DNA of 64,000 bases from Sva-07 sp963710625 (GTDB taxonomy: Bacteria > Actinomycetota > Acidimicrobiia > Acidimicrobiales > Ilumatobacteraceae), in the NCBI GenBank assembly GCA_963710625.1, contig CAVQBG010000002.1:1-64000 (forward strand). The letters are read 5' to 3'. Shown here one piece after another: positions 1 through 8,549 of the stretch. The position numbers and the translations under genes were made by a program. Positions within the stretch are counted from its first letter, which is position 1, and each line of letters begins with the position of its first letter. A model generated the notes under the pieces. That model had not been told where the DNA came from and made no database searches. It was given only the letters and a program-made list of their open reading frames with translations.

Positions 1-1
1 C

Positions 2-508
2 GGAACCCGGTGTCTGATCGCGCTGTTCGAATCGGGCGACGGAGAACCACTGTTTCTCCAGATCAAGGAGGCAGCCCCGTCGGTCCTGGAGGAGCATCTG
101 GCCCCGAGCGGGTTCGACCAGGAGGGTCATCGCGTCGTCGATGGGCAACGAAAGATCCAGGCGACACCCGACGCGCTGGTCGGGTGGGCCCGCTACGAGC
201 GTGGCGACGAACCCGCCACCGACTTCTACGTACGTCAGCTCTGGGACGGCAAGGCGTCTGCCGACGTCGAGACCATGACGGCGGATGTCCTGCAACGCTA
301 TGCCATGGCCTGTGGCGCAGCGCTCGGACGCGCTCATGCCCGGTCCGGTGATGCGTCGATGATCTCCGGGTACATCGGCGACGACGATACGTTCGATCGG
401 GCGGTCGCCCGGTTCGCCGAGGCCTATGCGGATCGCACCCAGCAGGACTACGACGAACTGATCGGTGCCGTCGACGACGGCCGGGTGCCCATCGTCCGCG
501 ACCTCTGA
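2..508 (+). CDS. DUF2252 family protein, C-terminal part (5' end outside window)
   Basis: The open frame enters from the left edge and encodes the last 168 residues of a longer protein. The visible order of motifs (PLFLQIKEA, then VVDGQRKIQA, then DFYVRQLWDGK, then GAALGRAHARSGD, ending in a YADRTQQDYDEL helix) is that of the C-terminal half of DUF2252 proteins. These are a kinase-like-fold family common in actinobacteria, usually about 430-470 residues long, with no firmly established reaction. No start codon belongs to this gene in the window. The next gene begins 86 nt downstream on the same strand and appears to have its own promoter. The family call is confident; the function is unknown. 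Confidence 0.8.
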   Translation, partial: GTRCLIALFESGDGEPLFLQIKEAAPSVLEEHLAPSGFDQEGHRVVDGQRKIQATPDALVGWARYERGDEPATDFYVRQLWDGKASADVETMTADVLQRYAMACGAALGRAHARSGDASMISGYIGDDDTFDRAVARFAEAYADRTQQDYDELIGAVDDGRVPIVRDL

Positions 509-577
509 ACCGGACACCGAGGCCAGCGCCTCGATGTCGGGCCCCACACCTCCAGCGACGTTCTGAGGGGTTTCCGC

Positions 578-583
578 TACCCT
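578..583 (+). promoter_or_regulatory. Candidate -10 box (TACCCT) of the LuxR-type regulator gene
   Basis: TACCCT ends 11 nt before the ATG at 595. It fits the TANNNT-then-start-codon arrangement seen before many genes in this window and implies a very short leader or none. No convincing -35 element is visible. Confidence 0.35.
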
Positions 584-594
584 GTGCGGGGACC

Positions 595-2844
595 ATGAGC
601 ACCGGGATCGACGCCATCGACGCGCACCAGGTCCTGGTCGATGCGAAGACGGGTGTTCCGCGCGTGCGCTCGGGGATCATCGGGCGGCCGCGCCTCACGA
701 GCTTGCTCGCAGCGAGCGTGGATCTTCCCGTGATCGTCGTGTCGGCGCCGGTCGGATACGGCAAGACGACGCTGCTCGTCGACTGGCTGGAGCACGACGA
801 TCGCGCGGTCGCCTGGGTGTCGTTGGATCGGGCCGACGACGACGCCGCCACGCTGATGACATCGATCGTCACCGCGGTGAGGCGGGTGCGAGAACTCGAC
901 GACGCCATCTCCCGTGAACTGACTTCGCCTGTCGTCTCGGTCCTCGGTCGGGTGGTGCCGGGGTTGGCGGCCTCGATCGGTGCGGTCGACGAGCCGCTCG
1001 TGGTCGTCCTGGAGCATTTCGACGAGATTCGGTCACGGGACTGCCGTGACGCTGTGGGTCTGCTCCTCGATCTCCTGCCTGATCATGTCCAGTTGGTCGT
1101 CTCGAGTCGCCGGGAGGTGTGGCTTGCCAGCGGCCGACGACGGGTGCGTGGCGAGGTGCTCGAGATCGGTGCGACCGACCTCGTCTTCGACGCCGCCGAG
1201 GTGGCGGAACTCCTTGCGCTCCAAGGGGTGGAACCCTCGCCCGAACGGGTTCGTCGGTTGCTCGAGCGAACGGAGGGATGGCCCGCTGGCCTGGCGTTGC
1301 TCGCGCACACCCAGGGCAGCGACGGCGCAACGGTCGGTACCAGCATCGCACCGTCGTCGCCCGACCGGGCCGTGGCCGACTTCATCCGATCCGAGGTCCT
1401 GGATGGGCTCCCGCCGGAGATCGATCGCTTCCTCCACCAGACGGCGATCCTCGACGTGTTGAGCGCACCGCTGTGCGACGCCGTCCTCGACTCCACGCAG
1501 TCAGCCGCGGTGTTGGAGACGTTGACGCGTGCCGGCTTGTTCATCACGCCACTCGACGGCAGCGGGGCGTGGTTCCGCTACCACCCGCTGTTCAGAACCG
1601 TGCTCCTCGACGAGGCCAGCCGTTTCGAACTAGACACCGTTCAGGAGCGCCACCTGCGTGCCGCTCGGTGGTGGGCGGCAGCCGGTTCCGTCGACCACAC
1701 GATCGAACATGCCCGAGCCGGCGGAGATCTCACCATCGCGGCTGACCTGATCGCTAAGGTGATTTCGCAGGCCTACAACGAGGGACGGTTGAACGACGTC
1801 CGGAGATGGCTGGACCAGCTCGGCGAGGAGATGATCGAACGGAACCCGGAACTGGCGGCACTGGTCGGATGGCTGGAGGCGCTGACCGGAAATGCCGTCG
1901 AAGCGCAGCGATGGGCGGATCGCATCGAGCAGCTGACGTCCGAGGGTGACTCGGAGGTCGAGTCGTTCGTGTCGAGCCGTGCTGCACTCGGCGCCTTTCT
2001 CTGTGCGCATGGCATCGAGCAGATGGAAGCGGACGCGACATCGGTCGTGACCATGGAGCCGGTCTGGGGCCCATGGCGGCCGGCCTCCCTCGGTTTCTTG
2101 GCGGTCGCCCGATGGCTGCTGGGTGACGACGACGAAGCGTTCAGGCTGTTCTCGGAGAGCATCGAGGTGACAACCGCGACCGACGGATTCGGCGATCCGA
2201 AAGCGCGCTACCTCGCGTACCGGGCGGTGCTCTCGATGGATCGTGGTGACTGGGCGGATGCAGCACGCGATCTCGAGCTCGCCGTCTCGGTGGTCGATGG
2301 AGCAGAACTTTCCGAGTACGCCGTCAACTCGATCGTCGAAGCGGCCCGCGCCCGTCTGTTGGTGCACCGCAACGAGACCGAGACGGGTCGGGCATCGTTG
2401 TTCCGAGCGATGCGTTTGCGGACGTCGGTCACCTGGGTGAACCCGTGGGGCGCGGCGTGGTTGCGTCTCGAGATGGCCGATGCGCACCTCGCGCTGGGCG
2501 ATCCCGAGGCGGCCAGGATCCTGCTGCAGGAGACCGAAGGGGTGCTGTACCGGCGACCCAAGCTCGGCCGCCTCCAGGCGCGCACCGATGTGCTCCGCGA
2601 GACGTTGAGTCGATGGCCGACCGATCTGCACGGGACGGCGCTGTCGACTGCGGAACTCCGCTTGTTGCCGTATCTGCAGACGCATCTTTCGCTCAAGGAG
2701 ATCGGTGAACGGCTCTACGTGTCGAGGAACACGGTGAGCACCCAAACCAACTCGATTTACCGGAAGCTGGCGGTGTCGGGCCGGAGCGAGGCGGTCGACC
2801 GGGCCCGGGAGTTGGGCCTGCTGGCACCGAACGTGCTCGGCTGA
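595..2844 (+). CDS. LuxR family transcriptional regulator with N-terminal ATPase (LAL/MalT-like)
   Basis: A 749-residue protein with the layout of large ATP-binding LuxR (LAL/MalT-type) activators. A P-loop NTPase lies at the N terminus, with Walker A VGYGKTT near residue 53 and a Walker B-like LVVVLEHFDE near residue 140. A long helical, TPR-like sensor region follows (about residues 330-680). A C-terminal LuxR helix-turn-helix sits at about residues 680-740, with SLKEIGERLYVSRNTVSTQ as its recognition part. Family members bind ATP and an inducer and activate target promoters. The target is not evident here; the stress-type membrane protein and SulP genes immediately downstream on the same strand are candidates. 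The ATG at 595 is favoured because a -10-like TACCCT lies just upstream. Confidence 0.85.
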   Translation: MSTGIDAIDAHQVLVDAKTGVPRVRSGIIGRPRLTSLLAASVDLPVIVVSAPVGYGKTTLLVDWLEHDDRAVAWVSLDRADDDAATLMTSIVTAVRRVRELDDAISRELTSPVVSVLGRVVPGLAASIGAVDEPLVVVLEHFDEIRSRDCRDAVGLLLDLLPDHVQLVVSSRREVWLASGRRRVRGEVLEIGATDLVFDAAEVAELLALQGVEPSPERVRRLLERTEGWPAGLALLAHTQGSDGATVGTSIAPSSPDRAVADFIRSEVLDGLPPEIDRFLHQTAILDVLSAPLCDAVLDSTQSAAVLETLTRAGLFITPLDGSGAWFRYHPLFRTVLLDEASRFELDTVQERHLRAARWWAAAGSVDHTIEHARAGGDLTIAADLIAKVISQAYNEGRLNDVRRWLDQLGEEMIERNPELAALVGWLEALTGNAVEAQRWADRIEQLTSEGDSEVESFVSSRAALGAFLCAHGIEQMEADATSVVTMEPVWGPWRPASLGFLAVARWLLGDDDEAFRLFSESIEVTTATDGFGDPKARYLAYRAVLSMDRGDWADAARDLELAVSVVDGAELSEYAVNSIVEAARARLLVHRNETETGRASLFRAMRLRTSVTWVNPWGAAWLRLEMADAHLALGDPEAARILLQETEGVLYRRPKLGRLQARTDVLRETLSRWPTDLHGTALSTAELRLLPYLQTHLSLKEIGERLYVSRNTVSTQTNSIYRKLAVSGRSEAVDRARELGLLAPNVLG

Positions 2845-2967
2845 CATCGGGCATTGGCCTGTCGATCCCGTCGGTGATCGGATCACCCAGGTTGCATGAC
2901 TGCCGCCGTGCTCGTCGGGGTCAGGATGGCGTTGTCAGACAGTTTTCACCGAACGAAGGAGCAGGAC

Positions 2968-3495
2968 ATGGCAATGGACACATTCATGGCGTACGTCGGG
3001 GTGTACTCGAACGTCGATGACGCGAAGGCCGACTACGACGCGGTCCACGATCTCCACACCAAGGAAGGCCTCATCGATGCCTACGATGCCGCCGTCATCG
3101 AGCGCAAGGACAACGGCAAGGTCAAGATCGTCAAGAAGCACGAGACGCCGACTCGTGTCGGTGCGGTGGGCGGCGGAACCGTCGGCCTCGCCACCGGCCT
3201 GGTCATTGCGCTGTTCCCGGCGGCCGCGATCGGTGGCGGACTGTTGGCTGCGACGACCGGTGGTGGTGCGGCGCTGGGTGCGCTCGCCGGGCATGCAGCG
3301 GCCGGCATGAGCCGCAAGGACCTCAAGGAGCTCGGCGAGAATCTCGACGCCGGCCAGGCCGGTCTGATCGTGGTCGGCGTGTCCGACATGGGCGCGAAGA
3401 TCGAGGGCGTCATGGCCAAGGCCGACAAGGTCGAGGAGAAGCAGCTCGAGGCGGACACCGCCGAGATCCAGAAGGACGCCGAGGCAGAGAGCTGA
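2968..3495 (+). CDS. Glycine-rich membrane protein of the DUF1269 / general-stress type
   Basis: A 175-residue protein. Residues 1-65 form an alpha/beta domain (TFMAYVGVYSNVDDAKADYD, then KIVKKHETPTRVG). A glycine/alanine-rich hydrophobic stretch follows (about 66-115: GGGTVGLATGLVIALFPAAA, then GGGLLAATTGGGAALGAL), then a soluble tail with VGVSDMGAKIEGVM and a charged C terminus. This resembles DUF1269-like stress-associated membrane proteins. Translation could start in frame at 2896, but the ATG at 2968 has a good Shine-Dalgarno (GAAGGAG, about 2955-2961) and removes an unconvincing N-terminal extension, so 2968 is chosen. The stop is 6 nt before the SulP permease ATG, so the two are probably co-transcribed and translationally coupled. 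The biochemical role is unknown. Confidence 0.72.
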   Translation: MAMDTFMAYVGVYSNVDDAKADYDAVHDLHTKEGLIDAYDAAVIERKDNGKVKIVKKHETPTRVGAVGGGTVGLATGLVIALFPAAAIGGGLLAATTGGGAALGALAGHAAAGMSRKDLKELGENLDAGQAGLIVVGVSDMGAKIEGVMAKADKVEEKQLEADTAEIQKDAEAES

Positions 3496-3501
3496 TCCAC
3501 G

Positions 3502-5250
3502 ATGGGCGCTGAGGGTGGCCAGGCCGGGACAGTGGCTGAACCCACCAAGGGTTCGATCAAGCGGTTCATTCCGATCCTGGTCTGGCTGCCCCAGTACCAG
3601 CGGTCATGGCTGACGAAGGATGTGATCGCTGGGCTGTCGGTGTGGGCGCTGATGGTGCCGACCTCGCTGGGTTACGCGTCGCTGAGCGGCGTGCCGGTTC
3701 AGAACGGGTTGTATGCCGCGGCCTTCGGGATGATCGTGTTCGCGCTCTTCACCACGTCGAAGCAGTTGGTGCAGGGTCCGGGTTCGTCGACCGCGCCGGT
3801 GTTGGGTGCCGCGGTCGTGTCGATCGGGGCGGCGGGCTCCGATGACGCGGTGGCGATCGCAACGGCGATCGTGCTGGTCGCCGGGCTGCTGTTCGTGGTC
3901 ATGGCCGTGCTCAAGATGGGCTGGATCGCCGAGTTCCTGTCGGCGGCCGTACTGACCGGGTTCATCTTCGGCGTCGCCATCAACGTCGTGTCCGGTGAGC
4001 TGTTCAAGATCACGGGGACCGAGAAGTCCGGTTCGAACACGTGGCAGAAGCTCTGGGAGTGGGCGACGAGTCTGTCCGACGCGAACCGGACGACGGTCGT
4101 GGTCGGGGTCGTGGCGTTGATCGTGTTGTTCGGCCTCAAGTTCCTCGTGCCGAAGGTGCCCGCCGAGCTGGTCGCGGTGGTGCTCGGCATTCTCGCGACC
4201 GTGGTCTTCGGTCTGGGTGACCGTGGGGTCGAACTGATCGCGGACGTGCCGCGGGGTCTCCCGAATCCCTCGTTCCCGGACTTGCAGATCATCTTCGACA
4301 ACTGGTCGGTGGTGGTCGGCGCCGCTGTGGGGTTGGTGCTGATCGGGTTCTCGGTGACGACGGCCGGGGTGCGCCAGTACGCGACCAAGCACAACTACCG
4401 GATCGACGTCGACCAGGAACTGCTCGCCCAGGGCATGTCGAACGTGTCGTCGAGCGTGTTCCAGGGGATCTTCAACAACGGCAGCCTGTCGAAGAGCCCC
4501 GTCAACGACGGTGCCGGCGCACGGTCGCAGGTGTCGAGCCTCGCCCAGGGCGGCTTCGTCATCTTGACGCTGCTCTTCCTCGCGCCGATCTTCTCGAAGC
4601 TCCCCGAGGCGGTCCTCGGTGCGATCATCATCGAGGCCGTGACGCTCGGGATGATGGATGTCGGCGAGATGAAGCGACTCGTCACCGTCAAGCGGTACGA
4701 GTTCGGGGCCGCACTCGCTGCCCTGCTCGGCGTGATGACGTTCGGCATCCTGCAAGGCGTCTTCATCGGCGTCGGGATCTCGATGATCTGGCTCATCGCC
4801 GTCTCGGCACTGCCATACATCCCGGAGCTGGGCCGCAAGCCGGGGACCGATGCGTTCTACGACCTCGAACGCCACGACGACGTCGAGACGATTCCCGGGC
4901 TGAAGATCCTGCGCTTCGACGGCGGCCTGTTCTTCGTCAACGCCGACGCGCTCGCGGACCGTTTGCGGCAGATCCGTGTCGATGAACCTGAGGGGCTCGA
5001 TGCGGTGATCCTGAGCATGGAAGGCGTCAACTTCATCGACACCGAGGGCGCCGACGTCCTGATGTCCATCGCCCGGGCCGGTATCGACAACGGCATCGAT
5101 CTCCACCTCGCCCGTGTGAAGTCGCAGGTGATCGACGTGCTCGAACGCGACGGCTTCTTCGGTCTCGTGGACCGAAGCCACGTCCATGACAACATCGACG
5201 CCGCCGTCGCCATGCACCAGACACTCCACCCGACCGCGCCGCCAGGCTGA
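3502..5250 (+). CDS. SulP family anion permease with C-terminal STAS domain
   Basis: A 582-residue integral membrane protein. The N-terminal signature (DVIAGLSVWALMVPTSLGYA, then GVPVQNGLYAA) and the following run of about 11-12 hydrophobic segments (residues 25-440) are diagnostic of the SulP/SLC26 family, which transports sulfate, bicarbonate or related anions. The GNGSLSKSPVND-like region near residue 325 (NNGSLSKSPVNDGAGARSQ) matches the conserved centre of the family. A STAS domain occupies about residues 455-575 (LRFDGGLFFVNADAL, then VNFIDTEGADVL). Substrate cannot be assigned from sequence; a bicarbonate or sulfate role is inference. It follows the stress-type membrane protein by 6 nt and converges with the ClC gene. 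Confidence 0.9.
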   Translation: MGAEGGQAGTVAEPTKGSIKRFIPILVWLPQYQRSWLTKDVIAGLSVWALMVPTSLGYASLSGVPVQNGLYAAAFGMIVFALFTTSKQLVQGPGSSTAPVLGAAVVSIGAAGSDDAVAIATAIVLVAGLLFVVMAVLKMGWIAEFLSAAVLTGFIFGVAINVVSGELFKITGTEKSGSNTWQKLWEWATSLSDANRTTVVVGVVALIVLFGLKFLVPKVPAELVAVVLGILATVVFGLGDRGVELIADVPRGLPNPSFPDLQIIFDNWSVVVGAAVGLVLIGFSVTTAGVRQYATKHNYRIDVDQELLAQGMSNVSSSVFQGIFNNGSLSKSPVNDGAGARSQVSSLAQGGFVILTLLFLAPIFSKLPEAVLGAIIIEAVTLGMMDVGEMKRLVTVKRYEFGAALAALLGVMTFGILQGVFIGVGISMIWLIAVSALPYIPELGRKPGTDAFYDLERHDDVETIPGLKILRFDGGLFFVNADALADRLRQIRVDEPEGLDAVILSMEGVNFIDTEGADVLMSIARAGIDNGIDLHLARVKSQVIDVLERDGFFGLVDRSHVHDNIDAAVAMHQTLHPTAPPG

Positions 5251-5278
5251 CGACGCCGGGACCTTCACCGTGCGGTGG

Positions 5279-6541
5279 TCAGGCGTGCGGTTCGGGAACC
5301 TCGACCCGGCGTGATTTGATCAGCGCGACGACGGTCGAGGTGGTCAGGTAGGCCACCGCCACGGCGATGATGACGGGTGCCGCAGTGAGCGGGCCGAGTC
5401 CGACGGCCAGCACCGCGATGAACGTGAGCCCGATCGGTGCCTTGATGGTTGCTCCGGGTACGGCCGCCAGCATGGAGCCGACGGCGATCGCGTACGGGAT
5501 GTCGGGAAACATCAGGTGCACGACGACGCCGGCGGTGCCGCCGACGAACAGCATCGGCAGCACGTTGCCGCCGATGAAGCCCGTGGCGAGGCTGATCGCC
5601 ATCGCCAGCATCTTGCCGACGAGTACCGCGACGAGGAGCCAGATGCTGATCGACGCCGACTCGTCGATCACCGTCGTGAGCTGATCGTTGCCCGCTCCGA
5701 TGGTGAGCGGCAGTGCGAACGCGATCAGACCGACGAGCGCACCGCCGACGGCGCCGCGCACGTACGGATTCGTCAACTTGGCGGCGACCGTCTGGATCAG
5801 CTTCACGATGATGACGAACACGATCATGATCGCGCTCGACGCGATGCCGAGCGCGGCGCCGACGAGGAGGTGCCAGCTCGCGAAGTCGTCGACGGGCACT
5901 GCGAAGCTGTTGAGGAACGTCGTTCCGACCACGCCGAAGAACACGGCGAACGCAACCGTCGCGGCGATCAGTTGCGGCAGGATCGACTCGATGTAGCGGT
6001 CCTTCGGTGTCGGTGCCAGCTCGCTGACGATCAGCGTGCCGAGGCCCGGGGAGGTGAACGCGCCACCGAATCCACCGGAGATGCCCGCCATCGTCGTGTC
6101 GAGACGGGCGGTCTCGTCACCGGGCCACCGCTTCGAGGCGATCCACGACCCGAGGCCACCACCGATCATCACCAGGGCGAACGACGGCCCGAGGCTGGCT
6201 CCGGCGATGGCTGAGATGGCCGAGAGCAGGATCCACGACGGCGCCACCTCGTGGTCGACGGCACCCGATTCGATCACCGCGACGCCGCCGGGTACGTGAT
6301 CGGTGATCTTCAACCAGCTGCGCACGGCGGCCGCAACCAGCCCACCGGCGGCGATGAACGGGATCCACCACCAGTCGCCGGACCACGTGTCGATTCGTGG
6401 ATCCCCGAAGATCCGATCGGTCAAGCCACCGGTGATCCCGAGATAGACGAGCCCGAGTAGACCGATGACGAGGCCCATCGCCACGGCGATCGCGAGAAGT
6501 TGTCGGTACCACGGGCGGTCGATGGGAAGCGCTGTCGTCAT
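5279..6541 (-). CDS. ClC-type chloride channel / antiporter family protein
   Basis: A 420-residue multi-pass membrane protein of the voltage-gated chloride channel superfamily. Conserved pieces are LGPSFALVMIGGGLGSW near residue 118 (counterpart of the G(K/R)EGP region, with serine and phenylalanine where a gating glutamate is usual), GGAFTSPGLGTLIVSEL near residue 160, and GFIGGNVLPMLFVGG near residue 320 (counterpart of GxFxP). About ten hydrophobic helices are visible. The absence of an obvious glutamate at the external gate position suggests a channel-like rather than exchanger mechanism, but this is inference. The ATG is preceded by a GAGG motif. The gene converges with the SulP permease (28 nt gap), so the two anion transporters are not co-transcribed. 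Confidence 0.85.
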   Translation of the reverse strand: MTTALPIDRPWYRQLLAIAVAMGLVIGLLGLVYLGITGGLTDRIFGDPRIDTWSGDWWWIPFIAAGGLVAAAVRSWLKITDHVPGGVAVIESGAVDHEVAPSWILLSAISAIAGASLGPSFALVMIGGGLGSWIASKRWPGDETARLDTTMAGISGGFGGAFTSPGLGTLIVSELAPTPKDRYIESILPQLIAATVAFAVFFGVVGTTFLNSFAVPVDDFASWHLLVGAALGIASSAIMIVFVIIVKLIQTVAAKLTNPYVRGAVGGALVGLIAFALPLTIGAGNDQLTTVIDESASISIWLLVAVLVGKMLAMAISLATGFIGGNVLPMLFVGGTAGVVVHLMFPDIPYAIAVGSMLAAVPGATIKAPIGLTFIAVLAVGLGPLTAAPVIIAVAVAYLTTSTVVALIKSRRVEVPEPHA

Positions 6542-6650
6542 GTTGATGCCTCGAATTCTCTCTCGGACGTCACAGTGTTGCCGCGCCGGGGTACGCGCAC
6601 GCGACTCCGAACAACGATGTCAGCTGCCCGGCGAGGAGCGATCATCCACA

Positions 6651-7121
6651 ATGAGCAATTACGTCGCCGGTGGTGTCTGGGAGGATGTGCTTGATGAGCG
6701 AGGACCCAGGCGCTTCGGACGCGTCTGGCTGAACCTGCTGTTCCTACTTCCGGTGAGTCTGATTCCCGTTCGCGGCGTCGGTGCTCGGCACGTATCCGAA
6801 CGCACCGGTCGCGATGCACCTGTACGGTGTCGTGCTGATCACGGCCACCCTGATGCGATTCGCTCTCTACCGGTACGTGGCCAAACGTCGCGCTCTGTTG
6901 TGGCCCGACGTGTCGACCGACCGAGCGGGCTTGGGGCTCGCCGTCACGGCGGCACCGATTGCCGTCTACCTCGTGGCGATCGCCTTGGCCGACAGATCGA
7001 CAACGGTCAGTACAGTGTTGTACTTCTCGGTTCGGTGCTGTGCTTCATCCTCGTCACCGTGTTGCGCGAGCACCCGATCCGAGGCCGACGAGTGCACGTG
7101 AATTCTCCGATCGTGAGGTGA
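6651..7121 (+). pseudogene. TMEM175 (DUF1211)-like potassium channel gene, truncated and frameshifted
   Basis: Three consecutive reading frames together give one recognisable C-terminal half of a TMEM175/DUF1211 protein. Frame one (from 6651) reads VWLNLLFLLPVSLIP. A single-base change near 6770 moves it to VLGTYPNAPVAMHLYGVVL and the helices up to VSTVLYFSV (frame of 6781). A second shift near 7020-7035 returns to SVLCFILVTVLREHPI, ending at 7121. The N-terminal part with the family's FSDGVFAIA-type motif is absent. Two frameshifts plus truncation make a functional product unlikely. It lies at the left edge of the decayed island. Confidence 0.6.
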
Positions 7122-7175
7122 GTGACGTCCACGCCGGCAGGGCCTGCGACCCCCTGACCCCTGTGAGGCGGTCAC

Positions 7176-7322
7176 TGATACATCTCGACCGTCGTGTGAT
7201 ACATCGGCGGTTGTTGATACGTCTCGCCAGGGTCCTGCTGCGGCCGACAGGGGGTTGTCCGCCGCTCTTGGCCGGCCGTCGATGTATCAGAGATGTATCA
7301 ATCCGAGGTGCACCGGGCTGTG
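7176..7322 (+). repeat. R1: repeat element with TGATACATC / GATGTATCA iterons
   Basis: Three direct copies of TGATACATC (7176-7184, 7197-7205 and TGATACGTC at 7215-7223; spacing 21 and 18 nt) are followed 66 nt later by two copies of the inverted form GATGTATCA (7281-7289, 7292-7300; spacing 11 nt). A conserved tail ATCCGAGGTGCACCGGGCTG ends at 7320. A related element with nearly the same spacings lies at 11483-11620. The inverted ends suggest a MITE-like remnant, or the two ends of a lost insertion sequence brought together. No coding sequence is seen inside. Confidence 0.6.
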
Positions 7323-7431
7323 TCAGTCTGTTCGGACGGTGTCTACCCGTCCACACGTCGTCCCTGCTCAACGGTATGATTCGACATGATCCGGTACGAG
7401 CCGGATCTCACTGATATTGCGCTCTTTCAGA

Positions 7432-7476
7432 TTTGGGAGCAGGAGGCCGGGAGTTCGAATCTCCCCATCCCGACTA
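7432..7476 (+). other. 3' half of a tRNA-Pro(UGG): probable integration (att) site remnant
   Basis: From the anticodon loop TTTGGGA (7432-7438; anticodon TGG at 7434-7436) the sequence has exact tRNA geometry: 3' anticodon stem GCAGG, a 5-nt variable loop, T-stem GGGAG (7449-7453), T-loop TTCGAAT, CTCCC, the 3' acceptor strand CATCCCG (7466-7472) and discriminator A. The 5' side is not tRNA-like: the preceding bases cannot pair with GCAGG. A tRNA segment running from anticodon loop to 3' end beside an integrase gene is the hallmark of an attachment site. Elements of the pSAM2 type use tRNA-Pro this way. Confidence 0.7.
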
Positions 7477-7532
7477 GATCTACCAGGCGCGATCCACTCA
7501 CCTCAGTCTGACCGAAGTGTCGATGAACGCCC

Positions 7533-7826
7533 AAGGCACTGGAGCAGTACGCGTGGGCGATCCCGCACATCGAAGCTGGGCTCGGAGCGATCCAGTTGTC
7601 GATGCTCGTCCGTGAGGACGTGGCAGGCTGGATCGAGGCGCTGGCGAACGGTGGCAAGTTGTCGAAGCGAAGCGTGCAGATCTGTCGAACGGTCTTACGC
7701 GCCGCATTGAGTGAGGCGGTTGACGAGGGACTGATCCCGCGTAGTCCGGCTGCGCGCGTCGGTCTACCCCGAACGGTTGCCAAGCCGGTGCGGGTGAAGG
7801 AGACCGAGGCGTGGACCGCTGTTCTG
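7533..7826 (+). pseudogene. Tyrosine recombinase (phage-type integrase) fragment, core-binding domain only
   Basis: The frame of 7533 reads KALEQYAWAIPHIEAGLGAI, then SMLVREDVAGWIEAL and KLSKRSVQICRTVLRAALSE, then DEGLIPRSPAARVGLP. This is the SAM-like N-terminal core-binding domain of actinobacterial tyrosine integrases (about 95 residues). The preceding N-terminal arm-binding part is missing, and the catalytic domain (R...HxxR...Y) is replaced at about 7826-7845 by transposase sequence in another frame. It sits 57 nt from the tRNA-Pro fragment, as an integrase next to its att site would. It is non-functional. Confidence 0.65.
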
Positions 7827-7843
7827 GGCCGTTCAAGCGTCGG

Positions 7844-8537
7844 GCCTGGTCGACGCAGGTCGTCGAGGTCGCACGCGGTCAGCTGTTGGATGTTGTGCCT
7901 GGTCGCGACGCTGCCAGCACCTGTGCATGGTTCGCCCAGCGACCCGTCGAGTGGTGTGCTGCGATCGGTTGGGCGACGTTGGATCTGTCCGGGCCGTATC
8001 GGGCCGTGTTCGACACAATGCTCCCGCACGCCGTCCAGATCGCGGACCCGTTCCACGTCGTGAAGCTCGCCAACTTCGTGCTCGACGAGACCCGCCGCCG
8101 CGTGCAGAACGAGACCTGCGGGCACCGGGGCCGCAAGACCGATCCGCTCTACCGGATCCGCAAGCTGAGGACCATCGCCCACGAACGCCTCGACACCGCC
8201 AACGACGCCAAGCTGCGCGGGCTGCTCGATGTCGGCGACCCCGGCGGCCAGGTCCGCACCGCCTGGCATGCGAAAAGAAGTGGTGCGCGAGATCTACACG
8301 ATCGATGACCCGACCGTCGCGGCTGAGTTCGTGGCGCAGCTCGGCATCGATCTCCAAGACGAGTCCTGCCCGCCCGAGGTGCAACGCCTCGGGCGCACCA
8401 TCGTGCGTTGGCGGCATCGGATCGCCGCCTGGCACCAAGCCCGTCACAGCAACGGACCCACCGAGGCCGTCAACAACCTGATCGAGCGCATCAAGCGGGT
8501 CGCGTTCGGGATCACGAACTGGACGAACTACCGTCGG
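7844..8537 (+). pseudogene. ISL3-family transposase fragment, frameshifted
   Basis: The first frame reads QVVEVARGQLLDVVPGRDAA, then DLSGPYRAVFDTMLPHAVQI and ADPFHVVKLANFVLDETRRR, which is the DDE domain of ISL3-type transposases (DLS and ADPFHV motifs). An extra base in the A-run near 8272 shifts the frame; the continuation EIYTIDDPTVAAEFVAQLGI, then HQARHSNGPTEAVNNLIERI and GITNWTNYRR is the C-terminal part with the final acidic residue. Homology stops at about 8537, so the usual last residues are missing, and the N-terminal zinc-binding/HTH region is also lost. No flanking terminal inverted repeats were found. Confidence 0.7.
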
Positions 8538-8549
8538 GGGCAGACGATC

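Noticed and set aside
2896..2967. ATG at 2896 as the start of the stress-type membrane protein
   Set aside because: The 24-residue extension does not look like the family and has no ribosome site, whereas 2968 is preceded by GAAGGAG.
7176..7300. TGATACATC series as a short CRISPR or plasmid origin
   Set aside because: Only five short boxes, in two orientations, with no spacer pattern and no replication or cas gene nearby; an element end or MITE fits better.
7417..7476. Complete functional tRNA gene
   Set aside because: The 5' half (acceptor, D-arm and 5' anticodon stem) is absent; only the 3' half has tRNA geometry.
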